Shown piece by piece: positions 25,524 through 33,404 of a stretch of DNA of 64,000 bases. A program made the position numbers and the translations under genes. The stretch lies in assembly GCA_023421505.1 (NCBI GenBank), contig JAEZTJ010000066.1, positions 21,728 to 85,727 on the forward strand, in the 5' to 3' direction. This DNA comes from Bacillota bacterium (GTDB lineage: Bacteria; Bacillota; Clostridia; Lachnospirales; Lachnospiraceae). Each line of letters opens with the position of its first letter. Within the stretch, counting starts at the first letter, position 1. The notes below the pieces were generated by a model. The model did not search any database. It was not told the origin of the DNA and worked only from the letters and a program-made list of their open reading frames with translations.

Positions 25524-26267
25524 TTGATTAATGATTATAATAAATATCAGTTTACGTTAAAGGAAAATATAAAGTGCATTTGCCAGGGCATGGTTATTGT
25601 GATTATTCTAAGTATTCTATTTTATCAAAGTATTTTGGCAATTCTTTTTTTATCTCCTATAATTTATTTATATTACAAGATGAAGAAACGAGGTTTGATT
25701 AATAACAGAAGGTGGAGACTCAATTTAGAGTTTAGAGACGGAATTACCGCTTTGTCAGCAGCACTGGAAGCGGGCTATTCATCTGAAAATGCTTTTGAAG
25801 AGGCACTTAGGGATCTGCGGCAGTTATATGATAAAAATTCGATTATATTACAGGAATTCTCCTATATCATCAATCAAATCCATATGAATATAACCATTGA
25901 AAAGGCACTAAGCGATTTCGGAGAGCGAACTGGAATAGAAGATATTCAAAGCTTCGCAGAGGTATTTAGTACGGCAAAAAGAACGGGGGGTGATTTGATT
26001 AATGTAATACGAATCAGCAGCAGTATGATCAGTGATAAAATTGAAGTAAAAAAGGAAATTCGAACTCTAATAACGGCAAAGCGACTAGAGGCAAATATTA
26101 TGAAGCTTATGCCACTCTTAATTCTTATCTATCTGTCTATCTCATCCTCTGGATTTTTAAATCCCCTTTATCATAATTTACAAGGCGTTCTCATAATGAC
26201 AGTTTTTTTGGCCTGTTACTTAGGTGCATTTCTGATTATCGATCGGATTATCGCAATAGAAGTATAA
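25524..26267 (+). CDS. tadB: TadB-like inner-membrane pilus platform protein
   Basis: Type II secretion F-domain membrane protein of 247 residues that should pair with TadC as the pilus platform. Membrane segments at about 19-50, then a cytoplasmic helical T2SSF domain (SAALEAGYSSENAFEEALRD, FSTAKRTGGDLINVIRISSS) and two C-terminal membrane segments (about 195-240). Starts with TTG behind AGGGGGCAGCGG; no in-frame ATG lies nearby. The next gene starts 13 bp after its stop codon. Confidence 0.88.
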   Translation: MINDYNKYQFTLKENIKCICQGMVIVIILSILFYQSILAILFLSPIIYLYYKMKKRGLINNRRWRLNLEFRDGITALSAALEAGYSSENAFEEALRDLRQLYDKNSIILQEFSYIINQIHMNITIEKALSDFGERTGIEDIQSFAEVFSTAKRTGGDLINVIRISSSMISDKIEVKKEIRTLITAKRLEANIMKLMPLLILIYLSISSSGFLNPLYHNLQGVLIMTVFLACYLGAFLIIDRIIAIEV

Positions 26268-26280
26268 GGAGGCGATCTTA

Positions 26281-27786
26281 TTGCTGACGGTAAATATTAT
26301 AATTCTTATTTTATTTCTAATTTGCTTTTTGCTTAGTCTCAGGAAATCGAAGGATCTAATAATGTCGTTGAATAAGAAGGAGCATAGTCTGTTTTTTTTA
26401 TACCCGTTAGCAATGATTATTCTTACTAAGACAGAGCTTTTGAAAAAGCTAAAGCGAAAAGAGGATATTACAGATAAAATTAAAGCGTTATACATTACTA
26501 CGAAGCCAGAATTGATACAAAAATTGTATTGGTGCAGCAGGATATCCACTGTTATTGCAATAATCATTTTGTTTAACTTACTTTCTCTTATGGGCTTACT
26601 GATGAAAGATAATAATTCAATCCTAGTTAACGGCAAATATTTAATGCGGCCGGGTTACGGAGAAGGTAATTCTGAAGTAAAGCTGAATGTAATCCTCGAG
26701 GAGGAGAATAAGGCTGCGGACGAAAAAAGGCGCGCGGTTAAATCGAAAGAGGTAACAATTGATGTGAAGGAACGCTCCTATAATCAGAGGGAGCTACAGA
26801 GTATTTTTAGTCAGGCCTTTGAATATGTAAAGAATGCCGTTTTAGGGATGAATCAGTCGACTGATTTCGTTACGGAGAAGCTGAATTTTATTTCTGCTAT
26901 CCCAGGCACCGGTATAACAGTAGAGTGGGAGCCAGAGGATTATAATCTGATCCGTCTGGATGGTACAATAAATAGTCAGGAGGTAGGAGAAGACGGCAGA
27001 CCTACGAAAGTGAAGGTGATTTTAGAATATCAAGAACAAGAATCAGAATTTAGTATGTCTTTTACGATTATGCCGAAACAACCAAGTGATGAAGAAATCC
27101 TATCCAACCAATTACAGAGCCAGATAGATCACTATTCTGAGAAAACATCTCAGGAAAAATATCTTGAGCTTCCAGAAAAAGTAGAGAAATTTCATCTTAA
27201 CTGGATGGAAAAGGAAGAAAGTAACGAAGCAACACTCCTCTTATTAGGGGTAATAGCAGCAATATTGGCATGGTTTGCTGCAGATAAAGAGCTTGATAAA
27301 AAGCTAAAGAAGCGCAAGGAACAGATGCTTTTAGATTATCCTGAGATTATTAATAAGTTTACACTGCTAATTAACGCTGGTATGACGATTAACAAGGCAT
27401 GGAATAAGATAGCTGAAGATTATGCCTGCAAGATTACTAAGAATCATAAGAAAAAGCGTTATGCCTATGAAGAAATGCTGATTACCTGTAATGAGCTTAA
27501 GCTTGGACTTCCTGAAAGTATTGCGTATGAACAGTATGGCAGGAGAACGGGTTTAGTGCCTTATATAAAATTTGGAGTATTAGTCTCACAGAATTTAAAA
27601 AAGGGGAACAGAGGGTTTTCTGATCTACTTATGAAGGAGGCAATAGATGCTTTTGAAGACCGTAAGGAGATTGCGAAGCGGCTTGGAGAAGAAGCGGGTA
27701 CGAAGCTTTTAATACCAATGATGGGTATGTTAATTATTATATTTTTAATTATAATGCTACCGGCTTTTTGGGCATTTCGTTTTTAG
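26281..27786 (+). CDS. tadC: TadC-like pilus platform protein with an extracytoplasmic Ig-like insertion
   Basis: 501 residues, about 200 more than usual for TadC. Membrane segments at 4-20 and 89-107, an inserted hydrophilic region at about 108-316, a third segment at 317-333, the T2SSF domain at about 352-480 (LDYPEIINKFTLLINAGMTI, GLPESIAYEQYGRRTGLVPY) and a final segment to 499. The insertion (GITVEWEPEDYNLIRLDGTI, then a repeated beta pattern to FTIMPK) resembles the atrophied bacterial Ig fold found in surface proteins. Topology would put it outside the membrane. TTG start behind AGGAGGCGATCTTA. Confidence 0.85.
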   Translation: MLTVNIIILILFLICFLLSLRKSKDLIMSLNKKEHSLFFLYPLAMIILTKTELLKKLKRKEDITDKIKALYITTKPELIQKLYWCSRISTVIAIIILFNLLSLMGLLMKDNNSILVNGKYLMRPGYGEGNSEVKLNVILEEENKAADEKRRAVKSKEVTIDVKERSYNQRELQSIFSQAFEYVKNAVLGMNQSTDFVTEKLNFISAIPGTGITVEWEPEDYNLIRLDGTINSQEVGEDGRPTKVKVILEYQEQESEFSMSFTIMPKQPSDEEILSNQLQSQIDHYSEKTSQEKYLELPEKVEKFHLNWMEKEESNEATLLLLGVIAAILAWFAADKELDKKLKKRKEQMLLDYPEIINKFTLLINAGMTINKAWNKIAEDYACKITKNHKKKRYAYEEMLITCNELKLGLPESIAYEQYGRRTGLVPYIKFGVLVSQNLKKGNRGFSDLLMKEAIDAFEDRKEIAKRLGEEAGTKLLIPMMGMLIIIFLIIMLPAFWAFRF

Positions 27787-28069
27787 AAGAGGAAAGGCTG
27801 TTGAATATAATATTATACTCATAGTAGTCGATAGATTCATTCTTTAGACGTAATACTTGATGATTGTGAAGGTAAAGAAAATTCATTTCTTAATGGTAGG
27901 AAAATGTAGATATTTGTAATTGTTTGGGAATTAGCTAATGAATAAAATGTCAAGAGGTTTATAGGTGGCCTTAAATAGCCTAAATCTATACATAAGGAGT
28001 AAACCCATATCAGGGTAGATAAGTAAAATGAAAGAAAGATTGAAGAGATTGTATTGGAGGATGACTACA

Positions 28070-28246
28070 ATGAGTCTGGATGGTATTGGAATAATAGAGA
28101 TCATCCTAATTCTAGTCATAATAATTGGGTTAGTACTGATTTTTAGAGATCAAATTTCTAACATTATGCAGAACGCATATAATTCTATTAATGGGGATTC
28201 AACAGATATTAATGAGGATATTGTGATCGAAACGAATAATGGTTAG
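28070..28246 (+). CDS. Flp1-type pilin
   Basis: Major or minor Flp/type IVb prepilin of 58 residues: MSLDGIGIIEIILILVIIIG. Prepilin peptidase should cut after Gly5, leaving Ile at +1 and Glu at +5, the conserved position; a 19-residue hydrophobic helix follows and a short acidic tail ends the protein. Start chosen at 28070 because GGAGG (28056-28060) is nine bases upstream; longer readings from 28028 or 28061 do not fit. The partner peptidase is encoded at 32305. Confidence 0.88.
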   Translation: MSLDGIGIIEIILILVIIIGLVLIFRDQISNIMQNAYNSINGDSTDINEDIVIETNNG

Positions 28247-28258
28247 GAGGGATAATAA

Positions 28259-30787
28259 CTGTATAAAAAGTTTGCTTCATCTACTTCTGACGGTTCCATC
28301 ACCGTATTCTTAAGCCTTATTTTGCTTCTTATCCTTTCTCTTTTACTTACCGTTATCGAAGGCGCAAGGATCAGTGCTTTCAAAATATATTCTGAGCGCA
28401 GTATGTCAACAGCGATGGATTCGGTGCTGGCAGAGTATTACGGACCTTTATGGGAGGAATATCATATCTTTGGGCTGTATAATACTGCAGAAGGGGAAGC
28501 AGAGAGAAGGGAACAGATGGTGGCAAAGCTTAAGGATAATATATCCTATACTCTAGAACCAGAAAAAGAGTTATCTGGACTGGATAGTAGAAAATATACT
28601 AATCTCTTTGATATAAGCCTTGATCAGGTGGAAGTATGCGAGGAGACAAGGCTGATGGATTATCAGGGGCAGTTGTTCATCAATGAAGCTGTTGAATATA
28701 TGAAATACAAAGAGGTTGGGAATATTGTAGAGCTATTCTTAGATAAGCTATCCCTTCTTAAGCCTTCTGAAAAAGTAAGCTACATCTATGAGGAAAAGCA
28801 AAAGGTAGAGGAACAGCTTGTGGAGATCGACAAAGGAGTATTAAAGCTAATGGAGCTGCTTGATGGTCTTATGACAAGTAAGAAGGGCATTGAAGTAACT
28901 AAGGAAGGAAATCTTAAGATAGCAGATTATTTTGTGAAGAAGTTATTCTTTGGTGAGGTTACAAAGCAAGCGGTCGGAATTAACCAGGACGAGGTATTTG
29001 AAGCACTAAAAACTAGTTATATTAATCCTGCCTTTGAATTAAATAACTTAACTACGAATCTTTCAGGACTGGAGCAGGTCAATAGCCGTCTGTCAGATAT
29101 CTCGTATAGTCTGTATTCGATTTCAAATAGTATCACCTGGGAGCAATCCTATCTGGCAGAGCTTAGTGCTAAACAGAAAAAATCGAAGAGCGATAAGCAG
29201 CAGATTAGTGATATTCAGCAAAGGATTGAATCCTTATATTCTGAAATGTGGGATTTAAACGAGGAAGCATCTCGTGCTGACGAAGGGAGGCAGTCAATAT
29301 TATCGTCAATTGAGGCATCAAAGAACAACGTTATCGGTTTATTTACAGGAGTAAAACCTAAGATTATTGCTGCGATTTCTACAATAGACGATATATTAAT
29401 AAAAATCAGGGTTGTGGCCCCTTTGGTTAATCAATATCAAGAAATATTAAATCACGAGAAAGAAGCGTTGGGAGAAGATACATATAACGGACTGGAAGAG
29501 AGTCTTAGCGAGATGAAGAGGTATATAGCCTTAGAGGATAGCGGATATAATTTTCAGGGCATGAAGGTAACGCTTGAGCGGGATCTTTCGATACTAACGA
29601 ATACAGAAGCATATTTTAGGCTTTCTGATTCACAGCTTAATTATGGCTGGTACCAATCTGCAGGAAGTTATATTAATATGGCTATAGCAGAGATACAGAA
29701 TTATTCAATCAATGATTTGACGCTTGATTATAGTACCTTGGTTTTAGATAAAGCAGGAAAGAAAAATCCTGTCAGCGCAGTTGGTGACCTTCTAAGGAAC
29801 GGATTAATGAGCCTGGTCATAGATAAGGCCTCTTTATCGAATAAGGTACTTAATCAGGGTGCACTTCCATCTGATCTGGCTGCAATGTCACAAGAAAATT
29901 CAGATGGAATAACAAAGCTGGAGGACCTTCTAAAAACAGTTTTTTCCGGAGATGACAACTTGGGAATAAGCGGAATTTTCAAGCACTTTAATAGCCTTAC
30001 TGATATGAAAGCCTTTGCTGTAGAGGGACTCAATAAGTTAGCTGAACTACTTTTATTTAATGAATATATAAAAGAGCATTTTGAGATGTATTCTAATAAT
30101 AGCGATACTCATACAATTAAACCGTCTGCACTTTCCTATGAACAGGAGTATTTATTAATGGGGAAAGCCTCGGACCAGGATAATTTGTCTCTTATTATAT
30201 CCAAACTGGTATTCTTAAGAACGATATTGGACTTTGTCAGTTTAATAAGAGATAGTGCTAAAATGAAGGAAGCGAAAGCTGTCGCGGCTGCCCTTATAGG
30301 TTTTACCGGGTTGCCAATTCTTATAGGGATAACGCAGGTACTTATTATGTTAGTCTGGTCACTCTCCGAGGCACTTTTAGATGTTAGTGCTCTTCTGATA
30401 GGTAAGGAGGTGCCAATCTTAAAAAGCAAACTTGTATTGGAATTACCCGAATTATTTATGCTTAACAGAAGCTATCTAAAAGAGAAGGCAGAAGCATTAA
30501 CTCCTCCAAAGGAAATGTCATTTTCCTATCAGGATTATCTAAGACTATTTCTATTAATGAAGAATAAAGAGGATTTAGCCTATAGATCCATGGATTTAAT
30601 ACAGGAGAATATTAAGTTTCGATATGATGTGAAACATTTTAAAATGGATCAATGCATATTTGGCTTCAAAGCTAGAGCAGAGTTTGCGGTAGCACCAAGG
30701 TTTATCAATATGTCCTATCTGAAAAATTATATAAAAAATCTTCCGGATAGCTACCATTTTTCTAAAGAGTTGTACTACAGTTACTAA
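28259..30787 (+). CDS. DUF5702-type Tad-locus membrane protein, apparent CTG start
   Basis: 842 residues. The N-terminus (YKKFASSTSDGSITVFLSLI then LLLILSLLLTVIEGARI) is a conserved Tad-locus export/anchor helix that requires initiation upstream of the first ATG/GTG/TTG. In this frame a stop lies at 28256-28258, and the only usable codon after it is CTG at 28259, eight bases beyond AGGAGG (28245-28250). The body is helical with coiled coils at about 160-390; two hydrophobic segments (about 665-715) lie near the C-terminus. A minor-pilin or scaffold role is inference. Starts 12 bp after the Flp1 stop. Confidence 0.8.
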   Translation: MYKKFASSTSDGSITVFLSLILLLILSLLLTVIEGARISAFKIYSERSMSTAMDSVLAEYYGPLWEEYHIFGLYNTAEGEAERREQMVAKLKDNISYTLEPEKELSGLDSRKYTNLFDISLDQVEVCEETRLMDYQGQLFINEAVEYMKYKEVGNIVELFLDKLSLLKPSEKVSYIYEEKQKVEEQLVEIDKGVLKLMELLDGLMTSKKGIEVTKEGNLKIADYFVKKLFFGEVTKQAVGINQDEVFEALKTSYINPAFELNNLTTNLSGLEQVNSRLSDISYSLYSISNSITWEQSYLAELSAKQKKSKSDKQQISDIQQRIESLYSEMWDLNEEASRADEGRQSILSSIEASKNNVIGLFTGVKPKIIAAISTIDDILIKIRVVAPLVNQYQEILNHEKEALGEDTYNGLEESLSEMKRYIALEDSGYNFQGMKVTLERDLSILTNTEAYFRLSDSQLNYGWYQSAGSYINMAIAEIQNYSINDLTLDYSTLVLDKAGKKNPVSAVGDLLRNGLMSLVIDKASLSNKVLNQGALPSDLAAMSQENSDGITKLEDLLKTVFSGDDNLGISGIFKHFNSLTDMKAFAVEGLNKLAELLLFNEYIKEHFEMYSNNSDTHTIKPSALSYEQEYLLMGKASDQDNLSLIISKLVFLRTILDFVSLIRDSAKMKEAKAVAAALIGFTGLPILIGITQVLIMLVWSLSEALLDVSALLIGKEVPILKSKLVLELPELFMLNRSYLKEKAEALTPPKEMSFSYQDYLRLFLLMKNKEDLAYRSMDLIQENIKFRYDVKHFKMDQCIFGFKARAEFAVAPRFINMSYLKNYIKNLPDSYHFSKELYYSY

Positions 30788-30793
30788 CTAGTA

Positions 30794-30935
30794 TAGCGGG
30801 CTGGGATGTCCGCTCTTCTGTCACGACAATTCAATCAGTATCTAAAATAATCAAAAAAATCTCTCCAAGAAATCATTTGCTTATATGAATTATATTCATT
30901 ATCTCTTAGAGAAGAACGGACATCCCAGCCTGCTA
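30794..30935. repeat. Long inverted repeat within the Tad locus
   Basis: 26-bp arms (30794-30819 and 30910-30935; core GGCTGGGATGTCCG) with two differences that still allow G-U pairing, enclosing 90 nt. It begins 7 bp after the DUF5702 gene stop. The hairpin is far stronger than surrounding structures but has no U tract on either side, so it is not a classic terminator; a processing or stability element, or a small palindromic mobile element, are possible. Confidence 0.85.
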
Positions 30936-31090
30936 TTGTAGGAATATGATGTATAAAGATTAAATATAACAAAAGGTAATTAAGTAAAGTGTCTTTACTT
31001 ATGTAAATTTAAGGAGAACTCTAAATAAAAATTATTAATGTCTTTATAAAAACGACTGCTTAAATGCTTTCTATAGGGAAGAGATACCGT

Positions 31091-31969
31091 ATGATGTCTG
31101 AAAAATTGAAGATGAATAAGAAGTGTATCAATGCATCGCTGACAGTGGAAGCTGCACTTGCAATGCCAGTATTTCTATATCTCATGATTGCTCTCCTTTA
31201 CTTTATGCAGCTATTTATCTTGCAGGAGAAATTACAATCATCAATAACCAAGATGGGGTTAAGCTTATCAAAGACAGTGTATTTTTGCAAGGACTTCCCC
31301 GATCTAGAGGAAGCACTGCATTTTGATAAAACAATATTTGGGGAAGAGTTAAGCAGTGAGATCAACGATCTGACGGATAAAGCATTAAGTGGATTGTCAC
31401 TTAAGCTTTACGCTAATCGATTTTTAAATAAAGATTGGTTAAATAATTCCTGTATAGTAGATGGTTACGATGGTATGAACTTCCTCTATTCCAGCCTGTA
31501 TAAAAATGATTGGGTAGATATTGTTGTAAGTTATAAGGTTAGGATACCGGTGAAAATCTTTGTAATACAGGATTTAAGTATACTTCAACGAGTGAAACTT
31601 CGTTCCTGGACAGGGTATGGGGTGGCGGCAGCTTATGAGAAGAAAGGCACAGAAAATGACGAAGAGATGGTTTATATCACGACTACGGGTAGTGTCTATC
31701 ATAAAAGTAAGGATTGCTCTCATATTAAACTATCGATAAAGGCAGTGAAGGGAATTCCGGAGACATTACGTAATGACAATGGTGCGAAATACTATCCTTG
31801 TGAGGTGTGTTGTAACGGTAAGGAAGAGGAAAACGCTACCTACTATATCACTTCGGATGGAACCAGATATCATAGCAGAAGGGACTGTTCGAAGATTAAA
31901 CGAAGCATACAGGAGATACCGCTTTCTGCGGTGGGGAATAGAAGACCCTGTAAAAGATGCGGCAATTAA
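31091..31969 (+). CDS. TadE-like pseudopilin with two C-terminal Cys-rich modules
   Basis: 292 residues from the ATG at 31091 (AGGGAAG nine bases upstream). The N-terminal ASLTVEAALAMPVFLYLMIA is the TadE pseudopilin signal with E at +5 after the peptidase site. A globular part runs to about 190. Then two related modules follow: VYITTTGSVYHKSKDCSHIK ... YYPCEVCC (about 195-240) and YYITSDGTRYHSRRDCSKIK ... RPCKRCGN (about 248-292), each with H-x4-C and C-x2-C, a likely metal-binding fold. This extension is not part of standard TadE proteins. Confidence 0.8.
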   Translation: MMSEKLKMNKKCINASLTVEAALAMPVFLYLMIALLYFMQLFILQEKLQSSITKMGLSLSKTVYFCKDFPDLEEALHFDKTIFGEELSSEINDLTDKALSGLSLKLYANRFLNKDWLNNSCIVDGYDGMNFLYSSLYKNDWVDIVVSYKVRIPVKIFVIQDLSILQRVKLRSWTGYGVAAAYEKKGTENDEEMVYITTTGSVYHKSKDCSHIKLSIKAVKGIPETLRNDNGAKYYPCEVCCNGKEEENATYYITSDGTRYHSRRDCSKIKRSIQEIPLSAVGNRRPCKRCGN

Positions 31970-31974
31970 AGGCT

Positions 31975-32200
31975 GATAGAAGAAGGATAAGGCCTGAAGG
32001 AAAAGGGTATATAAGGCGAAGGGGATAAGACTATAAAGAACAGAAGGACTTAGGATAAAAGGGATATAAGGCTACAAAGAGCTGTATAACGAAAGATAAT
32101 AGGAATATAAGGCTGTAAAGAGCCGTATGGCTAAAGATAAAAGGGATATAAGACTATAAAGAGCTGCATGACGAAAGATAAGAGGAACAAAGGAGTCTTG
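31975..32200 (+). repeat. Degenerate 41-bp tandem repeats
   Basis: At least three copies begin at 32062, 32103 and 32144 (GGATATAAG, then a variant of GCTRYAAAGAGCYGTATG and CGAAAGATA), a period of exactly 41 bp. Two more decayed copies lie at about 31990-32060. No frame is open, and 41 is not a multiple of three, so it is not coding. It fills the 335-bp gap before the peptidase gene, which otherwise holds nothing I can name. Confidence 0.8.
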
Positions 32201-32304
32201 CATAATTTGCTACATTACGTTTTTTTGCTGAAAGGTATAAAGAGGGATTTGAAGGTCAATAAATTAATCTTCATTTTTTAAATAATAATAAGTGAGAGAA
32301 TACA

Positions 32305-32736
32305 ATGGCTGAAATATCAATTAAAATTTTTATTATGATTATGTTATTTTTTTGTGGGATACAGGATTTACTTAAGAAGAAAGTACTCTTATGGGTTGTC
32401 TTAGCGGGAGCGGCATTGATTGCTATAGCGATACCCTTTTGTAATGCGATCTCGTTGATCGATCGGTTTGGTGGTTTTCTAATTGGGATATCTGTGATTG
32501 TGATAGGTATTGCGACTAAGGGCAAAATTGGCCTTGGTGATGGTTTGCTGCTCTGCGTTACCGGCATAGGATTAGGGTTCTGGGGAAATTTAGAGCTGTT
32601 TGCGATTGCGCTATTTTTAGCTGCTATTCTTTCAATTATTCTATTGGTTTCCCGCTTAGCCGATAGAAAGAAGAGCATCCCATTTGTTCCGTTTCTACTG
32701 ATTAGTTTTATTATATTAATAATTGCAGGCAGGTAA
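32305..32736 (+). CDS. tadV: Prepilin peptidase TadV/CpaA (A24 family)
   Basis: Integral-membrane aspartyl protease of 143 residues that cleaves the Flp and TadE-like prepilins of this locus. Catalytic Asp motifs are CGIQDLLKKKV (about 14-24) and the hallmark GLGDG (about 76-80). Six short hydrophobic segments fit the small A24 type that lacks the N-terminal methyltransferase-like domain. The ribosome-binding site (GTGAGAG) is weak. The stop overlaps the region just before the next gene. Confidence 0.92.
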   Translation: MAEISIKIFIMIMLFFCGIQDLLKKKVLLWVVLAGAALIAIAIPFCNAISLIDRFGGFLIGISVIVIGIATKGKIGLGDGLLLCVTGIGLGFWGNLELFAIALFLAAILSIILLVSRLADRKKSIPFVPFLLISFIILIIAGR

Positions 32737-32764
32737 CTTATGTCCAGAAAGCATAGGCGTTCGT

Positions 32765-33358
32765 ATGAAATCAAAAAGAAAAGATAAAGCTATGACTACA
32801 GCCAGCATTACCGTCGAGGCAGCTTTTATCATGCCTATCATTATTCTTACTATTTTTGCTCTTATTTATCTTGCCTTCTATCTTCATGATAAATCGCGAA
32901 TACAAGGTGTAATTGACTTAACCTTACATAAGGCAAGTATGACTTTAAAACATGAGGCTGATCTTTCAAATGGTCAGGTTAAGTATGAAAGTATTCGTGA
33001 CAGAGGGGTACTCTTTCTATTATTAGGCGATCTGCAGGATGAGGAAGAGCAGCTGGAGGATTATGTAAAGAAAGAGCTAAGTAACGGACTGTTTTACGCT
33101 CAAATCAAAACCGTAGATGCTAAAATCAATAAATTCAAGCTAACTATATCTGTTGGTATGGATATGGATATAAATCTACCGGGTATAAATAATTTATTTC
33201 AATCACTTTCCGGCAGTATAATAAAGGAGGAACAAGCGATCCATAATCCGGCAGAGTCGATACGGTTAATGGAAGTGGTTTTAGAGACCGGATCTGATAT
33301 TAAGGGAGTAGACCAATTAAAGGAGAAGCTTAATAAGTTCCTTACTTCTTCAAAATAG
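32765..33358 (+). CDS. Second TadE-like pseudopilin
   Basis: 197 residues from the ATG at 32765. The N-terminus TTASITVEAAFIMPIIILTI is the TadE-type signal helix with its invariant Glu after the cleavage site; the rest is a soluble globular domain of alternating strands (LFYAQIKTVDAKINKFKLTI). A longer reading from 32723 overlaps the peptidase gene and has no better site. It is probably a minor pilin placed with the platform, by analogy with TadE/F. Confidence 0.85.
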   Translation: MKSKRKDKAMTTASITVEAAFIMPIIILTIFALIYLAFYLHDKSRIQGVIDLTLHKASMTLKHEADLSNGQVKYESIRDRGVLFLLLGDLQDEEEQLEDYVKKELSNGLFYAQIKTVDAKINKFKLTISVGMDMDINLPGINNLFQSLSGSIIKEEQAIHNPAESIRLMEVVLETGSDIKGVDQLKEKLNKFLTSSK

Positions 33359-33404
33359 AGACTAATAAAAAACAACTCCGTTTAGCAGATTGGAGGTAAT
33401 CTTA

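Noticed and set aside
31975..32200. CRISPR-like repeat array
   Set aside because: The units are adjacent 41-bp degenerate repeats with no unique spacers and no cas genes in the window.
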